Shown here piece after piece: positions 1-8,400 of a stretch of 64,000 nucleotides of DNA. How positions within the stretch are numbered: position 1 is the first letter of the stretch; each line of letters begins with the position of its first letter. The stretch is from the NCBI RefSeq assembly GCF_028368975.1, contig NZ_JAQNDM010000002.1:7000425-7064424 (forward strand), given 5' to 3'. This DNA comes from Stigmatella ashevillena. Lineage in GTDB: Bacteria; Myxococcota; Myxococcia; Myxococcales; Myxococcaceae. Below the pieces are notes generated by a model that was given only the letters and a program-made list of their open reading frames with translations, was not told the DNA's origin and did not search any database. The position numbers and the translations under genes are program-made.

Positions 1-168
1 CGCGACGCGAGGGTTGTTGGTTTCTCGGATAAGAGCGGCATCGCGGCGCACAACTACAACGATGTGTATTTGAACCACCGCAAGGACTTCGACCTCATGT
101 ACCACGGGCCGGGGCTGGTGGTTCAAGACCCGAACCGTCCCCGGCCGTTCAATTTCAAGCCAGACTGA
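1..168 (+). CDS. 3' end of an unidentified protein (partial)
   Basis: An open frame enters from the left edge and ends at TGA 166-168, giving 55 visible residues that close with NRPRPFNFKPD. The fragment is rich in Asn, His and aromatic residues (AAHNYNDVYLNHRKDFDLMY) and has no membrane segment. I do not recognise a family. His/Asn-rich ends like this occur in many secreted nucleases and toxins, but nothing here proves that. It converges on the lipoprotein gene at 173 with only 4 bases between the stops. Confidence 0.5.
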   Translation, partial: RDARVVGFSDKSGIAAHNYNDVYLNHRKDFDLMYHGPGLVVQDPNRPRPFNFKPD

Positions 169-172
169 TGAC

Positions 173-1081
173 TTAGAAAGACTGCTCGAGGATCGCGTGG
201 AACTTCGAGGCTCCCGTGAAGTGAGCCCGGAGGTCGGCATCGTCCGCTGGGGTGGTGAAGCGGACGCGTGAGCCGATGCCCGCGCACGCGGGGGGCGTCT
301 GCTCCCATGCGGAGACGACAGGCGTTCCGCTTGCGAGTTGGTTCAGGGACACGGAGACCTGCGCGTCGAGGAAGAGGAGGTAGGAGGCCTCGGGGATCAG
401 GCGCAGGCGCGTGTAGCCGGAAGGGGCGCCACTGTCCGAGGGTACCGTCACTTCGTAGTACGTGTGGGTCGCATCCGTGCGGGGAAGCGTTCCGGTAGGG
501 TGAGCGGATGCGTTCATGGCAACGGCGGCGTCGGCCAGCGTGTGGCCGCAGGCGTGGTTGAGCAACTCGTCGGTGGGCGCCGTCTGGAAGTCCAGTCGGC
601 CGTCCCCGAGACCCGCGTGGGTCGCATCGAGGGCGTGGCCTTCGGCATCCTGAAAGCCCCTCAGGTCCACCGCATAGGCGTTCTCTCCAGCGAGCACAGG
701 CCCGCCTTCCTCGGGCTGGAGCACGGTCAACGTCAGCGTCTTCGCGTCCGTGGACCAGGTGCCCCCCACGGCGCGAGGTTCAGCGCTGGTATCCGTTGCG
801 TCATGCAGCGTGGCCTGGGTCACCGAGGTGTTCATGGGCACGTTGAACGCGATGGAGAGCACCTTGCGCTCGGCCAGGCCCCTCTGGCCGGTGGTGCGGT
901 AGTACACCTCCACGGGGTAGAGGTCCGTGCTGCCCTCGGCGGGAATGGAGGAGACGACCCAGGGGCCTTCGTCCTTGCCAGGAGGGGGAGGCGGGAGCTC
1001 GGGTTCATCGTCACCACACCCCGCCGAGAGCGACGAGGCACAGCAGGCAACGAGCAGGACGGCGATGGGGAGACGGCGCAT
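173..1081 (-). CDS. lipoprotein with Ig-like region and C-terminal HxCxH domain
   Basis: The start at MRRLPIAV gives a signal peptide with lipobox LSAGC, so this is predicted to be a lipidated, envelope-located protein. Residues about 30-170 follow an SbsA/Big_5-type Ig-like pattern (SSIPAEGSTDL ... ISIAFNVPMN-like strands, ending LDFQTAP). The C-terminal part contains HACGH and then HTYYEVTV, the signature shared with the next three genes on the same strand. A Pro/Glu linker follows the lipid anchor. Function is unknown. It is probably the last gene of a four-member tandem array. An in-frame start 10 codons upstream (1111) is possible but would break the signal peptide. Confidence 0.8.
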   Translation of the reverse strand: MRRLPIAVLLVACCASSLSAGCGDDEPELPPPPPGKDEGPWVVSSIPAEGSTDLYPVEVYYRTTGQRGLAERKVLSIAFNVPMNTSVTQATLHDATDTSAEPRAVGGTWSTDAKTLTLTVLQPEEGGPVLAGENAYAVDLRGFQDAEGHALDATHAGLGDGRLDFQTAPTDELLNHACGHTLADAAVAMNASAHPTGTLPRTDATHTYYEVTVPSDSGAPSGYTRLRLIPEASYLLFLDAQVSVSLNQLASGTPVVSAWEQTPPACAGIGSRVRFTTPADDADLRAHFTGASKFHAILEQSF

Positions 1082-1183
1082 TCGGGAACCTCGGAAGCAC
1101 AGGGGACACACCGAAGGCCGGGGCGCCTCGCGCTTGGCGAGACACCCCGGCGGGAGATGAGCGAAGGGCTCATCCCAGGAGCG

Positions 1184-1921
1184 CTAGCAGCCCGCGCCTG
1201 GGTAGATGGACGCGTTGCTGTCGTTGCAGTCGGTATCGTCCAGCACGTAGTTGGCTGGCGGCACGCACGCGGTCAGCTTGGAGACGCTGGTGTTGCCGTA
1301 GCCATCACCGTCCGCGTCCTGGAAGTAATAGGTGCGCAGGTCTTCCACCCGCTCCGCGCCGATGCCCACCGTGCTCGATGACGTGGGGCCGAACACCAGT
1401 TGGTAGGTGGTGTTGCCCATGAGGTTGTAGACCGACACGGTCGTCAGCGCGCAGCCCGAGACAGCCACAGCGTGCGTGAGCACGGGGGAGATCGTCGAGG
1501 TGCCGTCCTCGCTCTTCACCACCAGGGGCGTGGCGTTGTTGCGGTAGAACGCCCACGCGTACTGGGTGCCCACGCTGTCCGCGGACTTCTTGGTCGGCTT
1601 GAACTTCACCGTGCCGACGCGCGAGGAGCCCGAGCCCGTCAGGTTGACCGTGTAGTAGGTGTGCGTGGTGTTGATGTTGGGGCTGGTGCCCGCGAAGTTT
1701 TGCGTGGCGCTCGCCGTGACCGTGAGCGCTGGGCCGTTGTTCGCGTGGTGGCAGGTGTGGTCCGCGACGGACGCACCGAGCTGCGTGCAGCCTGCCTCCA
1801 GCACCACGCCCTGCTCCTGCTGTTGTGGCTGCTCCGCTTCCTGGACATCGGTGGCCCCGCAGGCCGCGAGCCCCAGGCTCAGCACGGCGCTCCAGATGTT
1901 CCGCATCGTCGTTGTCTTCAT
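1184..1921 (-). CDS. lipoprotein with HxCxH domain and MopE-type metal-binding motif
   Basis: Signal peptide with lipobox GLAAC, then a Gln/Glu-rich linker. HTCHH followed by HTYYTVNL places it in the same family as its neighbours. The last 45 residues contain DADGDGYG and DDTDCNDSNASIYPGAGC, the Asp-rich calcium/metal-binding motif found in MopE-like and thrombospondin-type-3-like proteins of myxobacteria. It is the only one of the four paralogs with this extra tail. Two possible ATG starts (1921, 1906) both keep the signal peptide. Role unknown; surface-exposed and metal-binding is inference. Confidence 0.8.
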   Translation of the reverse strand: MKTTTMRNIWSAVLSLGLAACGATDVQEAEQPQQQEQGVVLEAGCTQLGASVADHTCHHANNGPALTVTASATQNFAGTSPNINTTHTYYTVNLTGSGSSRVGTVKFKPTKKSADSVGTQYAWAFYRNNATPLVVKSEDGTSTISPVLTHAVAVSGCALTTVSVYNLMGNTTYQLVFGPTSSSTVGIGAERVEDLRTYYFQDADGDGYGNTSVSKLTACVPPANYVLDDTDCNDSNASIYPGAGC

Positions 1922-2036
1922 GTCATGTCCTCAGGGTGAGCCATGGCGACACGGCGCTCACCGTGAGCGCCGTTGGGTCTCCATGGGGTACGGCGGTGAG
2001 TGGGCTACGGGCGAGTGCCCCAGCGCTTCGCGGGCG

Positions 2037-2687
2037 TCACGGGAAGTACTCGGTGACCATCCGGAGTTGCGCGAGGGACGTGGGGCCCAGGGTGAAGGTG
2101 TAGGTGACGCCTTCGGTCAGCTCCAGCCCCGCCATGTGCTGGAGCCCGGTGCAGACCGTGGTGTGCTTCTCGGCGATGAGCTCCACGGGAATCGTTCCCT
2201 CGTGCACGGTGAGCGGCACGTGCTCGCTCAGGTAGACGATGAAGTCGCCGGTGCCGAAGGCCTTGAACTGAAAGGAGCCGGTGTGGCCCTCCGCTGTCTG
2301 GCGCAGGTTCACGGTGTAGAGCGTGTGGAAGGCGTCCACGCGCGGCGTGCGACTCTCCGAGGCCGTCGCCGTGGCATAGGGCCCATTGTCCACGTGCCAG
2401 CACGCGTGCTCGCCGTTGTCTCCGAAGTCGAACTCGCCTTCCTCGCGGGGCACGTAGCGGGGATCCACCACGCACACGAGGTGCTCTTCGGGGGCGAGGT
2501 AGCCGCGATCACAGTGGCACCAGTCGCCCTCGGCTTCCCGGTGGATGTGGCCGTGGGGCGCGCAGGGGTCCTCTTGTTCCTGTGGGTTTTGGGGCGGGGG
2601 CTCTCCAGCAGGCTCGGAGTCACCGCATGCCACGAGGGCCGCCGCGCCACACGCGGCCAGGAAGGACAGACGGAGGGAAAGGCGCAT
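2037..2687 (-). CDS. lipoprotein with Cys-rich N-terminus and HxCxH domain
   Basis: A signal peptide ends in lipobox ALVAC. After a Pro/Glu linker comes a short Cys/His-rich stretch (CAPHGHIHREAEGDWCHC ... LVC) that looks EGF-like. The family domain follows: HACWH, then HTLYTVNL, an internal Cys (VCTG) and the end TYTFTLGPTS. 216 residues. It sits between paralogs on the same strand with short spacers, so co-transcription is likely. No catalytic motif is visible. Confidence 0.8.
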   Translation of the reverse strand: MRLSLRLSFLAACGAAALVACGDSEPAGEPPPQNPQEQEDPCAPHGHIHREAEGDWCHCDRGYLAPEEHLVCVVDPRYVPREEGEFDFGDNGEHACWHVDNGPYATATASESRTPRVDAFHTLYTVNLRQTAEGHTGSFQFKAFGTGDFIVYLSEHVPLTVHEGTIPVELIAEKHTTVCTGLQHMAGLELTEGVTYTFTLGPTSLAQLRMVTEYFP

Positions 2688-2796
2688 GGGGTCTTCACGG
2701 GTCCTGAAGTGAAATCAGAGAGGCGGGACAGGGCCCGGGAGCCTCGCGAAGGAAGGTCCCGGGCCGCTTGCAGCCGTGGCGAAGCGAGGGGGGGGA

Positions 2797-3390
2797 CTAC
2801 TCCTCCTCGTGTTCGTGGGCCGCTTCCTCGACAAGCAGGGTGAAGGCGGCGTCGCTCGCGCTGTAGGCGTCGAACTCGAAGCGGTAGACCGTGTTGGCCT
2901 CGAGGTCCGCCGTCACCAGGCGGCGGAGGCTGCCGCAGGCCGTCTCATCGATGATGTACGAGCACTCCTGGGCCACCAGCGTGGTGCCGTCGTAGATCTT
3001 CAACCCTCGGAAGCGCGACAGGAAGATCGCGTACTCGGTGGACTCCACGGGACGGTAGGTGACGGAACCCTTGTAGGAGCGGTAGCCCACCTTGGGCAGG
3101 GTGACGTTGTAGGCGGTGTGCGACAGGTTGACGTTGGGAATCGTGGTGCTGCCCGGAGCGGCCGCGGACACGGATACGAACGGGCCGTAGGTGCCGTGCT
3201 CGCAGGAGTGCTCGACCAGCTCCTCGTCCGGGCCCTCGCAGGTGACTTGCTCCACGTACACCGATTCCTGGCGCTCCGCTTCGGTGAGCCCCTGGGGCTC
3301 GGGGGACTCCATCGTCTGGCCGCAGCCGGTGAGCAACAGTAACAGGCTGGAGGAGAGCAGGACCTTCTGGAACAGCGACTCCATCTTCAT
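2797..3390 (-). CDS. lipoprotein with HxCxH domain and acidic/His tail
   Basis: The start MKMESLFQKV was chosen because AAGGAG lies about 9 bases upstream and a clean lipoprotein signal follows (LLLLTGC). It contains HSCEH, then HTAYNVTL, then two cysteines (QECSY, TACGS). It ends in AAHEHEEE, a short His/Glu tail that could bind metal. It is probably the first gene of the tandem lipoprotein array. A longer in-frame start (3480) would place 30 unlikely residues before the signal peptide. Function unknown. Confidence 0.8.
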   Translation of the reverse strand: MKMESLFQKVLLSSSLLLLLTGCGQTMESPEPQGLTEAERQESVYVEQVTCEGPDEELVEHSCEHGTYGPFVSVSAAAPGSTTIPNVNLSHTAYNVTLPKVGYRSYKGSVTYRPVESTEYAIFLSRFRGLKIYDGTTLVAQECSYIIDETACGSLRRLVTADLEANTVYRFEFDAYSASDAAFTLLVEEAAHEHEEE

Positions 3391-3449
3391 GGGGGATGAC
3401 TCCTTGGGTTGGGCACTGCGGGTGTGACAGGGGCTGGCAGGCGGAGGCC

Positions 3450-4124
3450 TCAGAGGGGCTCGGGGCGCAGCACCGCCCACGAGACGACCACTTCTCCGGA
3501 GGGCAGGTGCTCGGGGGGCAACTGCATGTGGGGCCCTACTTCGCCGAGCTGGAGCCCCGCCACGCGCCGGTGGGCCTCTTCATAGGAGGCGGCGTCCGGG
3601 AACTTCACCTGGGCCAGACACCCGGCGCTGTAGCAACCGGTGGGCTCCCACTGGACGGGGAGGACCGAGGAGGTGATCGCCTCACGCCACCGTTCCAGGG
3701 CCGTCTGGGCCTCTTGCGTCCAGGGCTCCTGGCTCTTGCCGGAGGCGAAGAACTCGCTGAGCACGGCGTCTCGGCGTGCCACCGGCGTTGGATGGTCTCC
3801 CCGAAGTGCCACGGCGATGCGACCGCGAAGCTGGGTGGCCCGTGTGCCTTCCTCTCGGAGGGGAGGTGGACGCCGGGCCACGGTGACGGGCGTCTGGGCG
3901 CGAGACGGGGGCGGGACGGGGGGCGGCGCCTTCGCCCTGGGAGGGCGAGGAGGGAGAGAAGGTGCAACCGCGGGGGGGGCTTCTGGGGCGGGAGAATCGA
4001 TCGTGACAGCTGCGGCGGTGAAGGGGTCCTCGGCGGGGAGCTCCACCGGGCGCTGCAACCACACGGTGAGGGTGCCCGCGAGCAGCACTCCAACCCCTCC
4101 CACACTCCACACGAGCTTGCTCAT
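3450..4124 (-). CDS. membrane-anchored protein with Pro-rich linker
   Basis: The start MSKLVWSVGG gives one N-terminal membrane segment (residues 6-24). A long Pro/Ala-rich linker (about 45-85) follows, then a soluble domain of about 120 residues with a Cys pair, GCYSAGC. This N-anchor/proline linker/small domain layout is common in myxobacterial envelope proteins of unknown function. It is 59 bases upstream of the HxCxH lipoprotein array on the same strand and could be its first gene. I do not recognise the domain. Confidence 0.7.
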   Translation of the reverse strand: MSKLVWSVGGVGVLLAGTLTVWLQRPVELPAEDPFTAAAVTIDSPAPEAPPAVAPSLPPRPPRAKAPPPVPPPSRAQTPVTVARRPPPLREEGTRATQLRGRIAVALRGDHPTPVARRDAVLSEFFASGKSQEPWTQEAQTALERWREAITSSVLPVQWEPTGCYSAGCLAQVKFPDAASYEEAHRRVAGLQLGEVGPHMQLPPEHLPSGEVVVSWAVLRPEPL

Positions 4125-4348
4125 GGTCTCTCCCGGGAGCGCCCGCGCGCCCACTCCGCGCCCGCACACCCGCGTGAAGCGCGGAGAGACAGATGCCACA
4201 TAAGTTCAAACGCAATCAAGTTGCATTTGAAGGAAAGGGGCGGAGACTGAGGGGCGACCTACGGGGAGTGAGGTGGGAGTCCTGGGCGGACAGCCGGCGC
4301 AGCGGCGTTATCGAGGCGCCGGGAGCGCCATGCCGGACGCGGGCGGCT

Positions 4349-4975
4349 TCAGCCCGCCTTCTTGGTGCGGGACCGGGCCTTGGCGTGCGCTTTGTCGAAG
4401 CCCTCGTAGAAACGCACCGCCTGCTCGCCCACGCCCTGGATGTGCTGGTTGTTGAGGTAGGCGGTGATGGGGGCAGCCACCAACGGCATGGCCCGGCCCA
4501 ACGTGGGCAGCCCGCCCTTGGCGAGCAGCTTTGCCGCCAGCCCGCCGAGCACCTTCGGGCTGGTACGCCGCAGCGAGCCCAGGCCATTGGCATACCCGAA
4601 CAGGTCCAGCAGCTCCCCCCGGGCGCGCTCGCTCTTGAGGTTCACCTTGTAGAGCGTGGCCAGGTCCACCAGGAGGATGATCTGCAGCCACGTCATGAAG
4701 AGCATGTCCGCCGGCACCGAGATGAGGCCGAAGACGCCGCTGACACCGCCCGCCATGCTGGCCATGGCCTTCTTGCCCTCGATGAGGTGCTGGGCCAGCT
4801 CCTTCGGGCCCGCCGAGGGGAAGCGCTTCTCCAGGTCCGTCACCCGGGTGCGCGAGCGCGAGATTTCCTGCAACACCAGGTCCGACAGCCGGGCGCCGGC
4901 CAGCTTCTTCAGCTCGGGGGGAGACAGCTTCTTGAACGCGGAGAGCTGCGCAACGAAGGAATCGTAGAAAGCCAT
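4349..4975 (-). CDS. EcsC-like family protein
   Basis: 208 residues. The central hydrophobic stretch (AGGVSGVFGLISVPADMLFM then WLQIILLVDLATLY) and the C-terminal block RAMPLVAAPITAYLNNQHIQ resemble the EcsC domain family. EcsC in Bacillus is linked to an ABC transporter but has no assigned chemistry. It starts 3 bases after the stop of the upstream lipoprotein, so the two are almost certainly co-transcribed. The end is basic (KARSRTKKAG). No ABC genes lie in this operon, so the Bacillus context does not transfer directly. Confidence 0.65.
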   Translation of the reverse strand: MAFYDSFVAQLSAFKKLSPPELKKLAGARLSDLVLQEISRSRTRVTDLEKRFPSAGPKELAQHLIEGKKAMASMAGGVSGVFGLISVPADMLFMTWLQIILLVDLATLYKVNLKSERARGELLDLFGYANGLGSLRRTSPKVLGGLAAKLLAKGGLPTLGRAMPLVAAPITAYLNNQHIQGVGEQAVRFYEGFDKAHAKARSRTKKAG

Positions 4976-4978
4976 GGC

Positions 4979-5419
4979 TCAATAACCCCGCTCCGCGAGA
5001 TAAAGGTCCACCAGGGCGCCTTCCTCGTACCAGGCATGGCGCATTTCCGAGTTGAACCAGCGTGAGTCCGGCTTCGTGCTGCGGACCTCTAGCTTCACGC
5101 GGTTGGTGCCCGTGTCGATGACGGCCGCGCGCGCCTTGCACGCAGGCCCCACCTCGTCTCCATAGCCGCCGTCGATGCACACCTCGTCCCCCACGGACAG
5201 GCGGCGGGTGTACGTGGTGCCCAGGTAGAGCGCATCGTCACAGGACGAGCGCAGGGAGGACTTGCCGTGCGCGACGCAGCGGTTCGTCTTGGGGGCTGGG
5301 TAGACGGGGACGTTCGAGCCGAAGAGGACATCCTCGTCTTGAGGGTTGGGCCGGGTCTCGATGGAGGAACACCCCGCCAGTACGAGCATCAATCCGCCAC
5401 CCACCCACATCCGCCTCAT
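4979..5419 (-). CDS. small lipoprotein, unknown function
   Basis: 146 residues. MRRMWVGGGLMLVLAGC is a lipoprotein signal with lipobox VLAGC. The mature part has five further Cys residues (RCVAHG, SSCDD, EVCIDG, PACKA), which suggests disulfides in the periplasm or outer membrane. An alternative start at the second Met keeps the signal. It lies 67 bases downstream of the giant kinase gene and 3 bases before the EcsC-like gene, consistent with one operon. No family recognised. Confidence 0.75.
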   Translation of the reverse strand: MRRMWVGGGLMLVLAGCSSIETRPNPQDEDVLFGSNVPVYPAPKTNRCVAHGKSSLRSSCDDALYLGTTYTRRLSVGDEVCIDGGYGDEVGPACKARAAVIDTGTNRVKLEVRSTKPDSRWFNSEMRHAWYEEGALVDLYLAERGY

Positions 5420-5486
5420 CGTGTCTTGCCTCCGGGGCGCGGCCCCTTGCCGGAACGGCTTCCGAGCATGGCAGAGCGTCCGCCGG

Positions 5487-8400
5487 TCAGGCCAGGGGAA
5501 GCTCGAGGATGGCGGTCGCGCCCTTGCCGGGTCCCTCGCTCTCCAGGTGGAGCCGGCCTCCCAGCATCTTCGCCGCCAGGGCGCTGGAGTGCAGGCCCAA
5601 CCCGTGCCCGCCCTCCCGCGTGGTGAAGCCCTGGGTGAAGAGCCTCGCGCGGATCTCCGGCGCGATGCCCATGCCGCTGTCCACCACCCGGATGCGGGCG
5701 GTGGTGCCCTGGGCTTCGAGCCGGACGCTCAGGTGGCGCTGCTCCTCGGGCAAGAGGTGCATGGCGTTCTTGGCGTTGCTGATGAGGTTGATGAGGATCT
5801 GCAGCACCTTGTGCTTGTCCAGCCACACCTTGGCCAGGGGCATGAGCTGGTGGGTGACGCTGATGCCGTGGCGGACGAGCGCGGGCCGCTGAATGCTCAG
5901 CGCGTCCTCGACGAGGTTGGACAAGTCGCACTCCTCGGTGACCAGGGTGCTGCGCGCATAGGTCTGTTGGACTTGAACGATGGCCCGGATGTGCTCGATG
6001 TGCTTGCTCATCGCCCCCATGCCCTCCTGGAGCGAGGACTGCTCCCGAATCAGCTCGTCCGCGAGGGCGGTGAGGTAGCTCGAAATCTGAGGGCCTCGCG
6101 GATCCTTCGTGAGGAAGTCCGCCAGGTGCTCTTTGTGTTCCTCGAACAGGTGGGTGACCTGCTTCAGCCGGCCCATGCGGGAGGTGTCCACCGTCTCGCG
6201 CATCATCTGGAGGTTGATGACCGCGCTGGTGAGGATGTTTCCCACGTTGTGGAGCACGTTGGAGGCCACCTCGGCCATGCCCGCCGCGCGGGCCGTGTCC
6301 ACCAGGCGTGCCTGGGTCTGCTTCAGCTCCCGGGTGCGCTCATCGACGCGCTTCTCGAGCTCATCGTTCGCACGGCGCAGGGCCCCTTCCGCGTTCTGGA
6401 CTTCCGAGTACAGCCGGGCGTTCTCGATGGAGATGGCCGCCTGGGAGGCGAGGTGTCCCAACAGCTTGATGCGTGAAGGGGTGAAGGCGTTGGTGGCGAG
6501 GTTGTTCTCCAGGTACAGCGCCCCGCGGAATTCCTCCTGGAGCAGCAGGGGCAGACAGAGCACGGAGCGGACGGGATTGCGCTCGAACCACGTGTCGGAG
6601 ACGTACGGGTGGGTCTGGGAGGCGTCGTTGATGAGCACGTGCTCCCGCGTGCGCCTGACGTAGGAGACGACGGTCCAGGGGAGCTGGAGCGCGGCCGTGC
6701 TGGCCGCTGCGGCCGTTGACGCCGTGTCGGAGAGGGCGGCGATCGCCAGGGTGTCGCCGTTGGGCAGCAGCAGGGCGCCGCGTTGGGCCCCCGCGTTCTC
6801 GATGGCGATGCGCAGCAGTGTGGCCGTGAGCCGCTCCAGGACAATCTCCTCGGAGATGGCCTGCTGGGCCTTCACCACGGCGAGCGCGTCGATGTGCGTC
6901 GAGTTCGTGTCCGTGGAGGAATCCTCGGTGCCGTTGGAGGACGCCAGGTGGGGCCACACGGTGTCCATGTGCTGGACCTTGCCCCGGGCGCCCCAGCGCA
7001 GGTACCCCTTCCGGGCCTTGCGGGCATAGGCCTCGGCGATGGTGGGGACCTGCCGCTCGTACCAGAAGCGGGCGGCCAGCTCACACGCCAGGGCCGCTTT
7101 CTGGCGGTAGTCGTGCTCGCAGGCGGCCTCATAGGCCTGCTCGTAGGCGCGGAGGGCCGCGTCATGCTGGCCCGTGACGCGGGCCATCTCCGCGGAGACC
7201 AGCCGCTCGGGAATTTGGAAGGTCGAGGGGCTGTAGAGGGCCCACTCGGCGAGCTGCTGCTGGTGCCGCTGCATCTCCTCCACGGCGCGCGCCTGCTCCT
7301 CGGCGGTCATCTGTCCGTGGCAGGCCGCCAGGGCCAGGGCGCGGAACAGGTGGATCTCCATGAGCTGGATGTGGCCAATCGAGGACCAGCCCAGCTCGTA
7401 GCTCTTGTTCGCGGCCTCGAGCGCCTCGGAGTACGCGCCGCGCATGAAGCAGGACTGCGACTTGATGAGCCAGTACCAGCACCGCATGGTGCTCATGCGC
7501 GCGGGCGTCAGCCCTGCCTCAAAGGCCGGCTCATCGAAGTCATCGCCGCTCATCGAGTCGAAGGAGGGCGTCAGCCCGCGCAGTTGCTGCACGTGGCGCT
7601 GGGCGAAATGGACGATGTCCTTCGAGTCCCGGAACTCGGCCCGCCGGGCGAAGTCCAGGTTGGTGACTGACTCCTGATAGACCTCCGCCAGGTCGCGCCC
7701 CAGGAAGAAGCTGACCATGACGATGTGGTTGAAGCAGTAGCCGGCCACCTGGCTGTCGCTGGCCTGGAGCGTCAGGTGGAAGGCCTGGCGGACGAACTCC
7801 AGTGCCTTGGGGAGCGGCCGGGTCCAGTAGCTCAACATCTCCATGCCATAGAGGGCCTTGCCCCGGAGGGCTGTGAACCCGTGGCGATCGACGAGGGCGC
7901 AGGCGAGCTCTCCGAAGGCGTAGCCCTCGTGGTACTTCTTGAAGGCGTGCCCCAGCACCGCGAGGCCGTACCAGGTGTACCCGTTCACCGAGGCGCCCGT
8001 GTTGCCGTAGCGCAGGCTCAGGGCGACCATCCGGCTCAGGTGCAGCAAGAGCAGGTTGGTGTCCGTGACGAAGGCCGGCGCGTACATGGCGCCCAAGAGG
8101 CTCATCACCGCCTCCTTGTCCGGGTCGGTCATGAGGGGCAGCTCGACGAGGCTCTCGATGGAACGGTCTCCCAGCAGCTCCCACACTTCCGCGTGGGCGG
8201 CCTCCACCTCCTCCCAGGTGGGGTGGGGGGACATGGGCATGCCCATCAGCGCGAGACCCTCCAGGAGGCAGGTGAGCGCGTTCTGGATGTCGCCCATGCC
8301 GATGAGGATGTCGGTCTTCAGGCAGTAGCCGGCCGCCGTGTCCTTGCGGCTGCGGGTGTGGAGCAGCAGGTCATCCACCAGGCGGATCGCCTCGGTGGCG

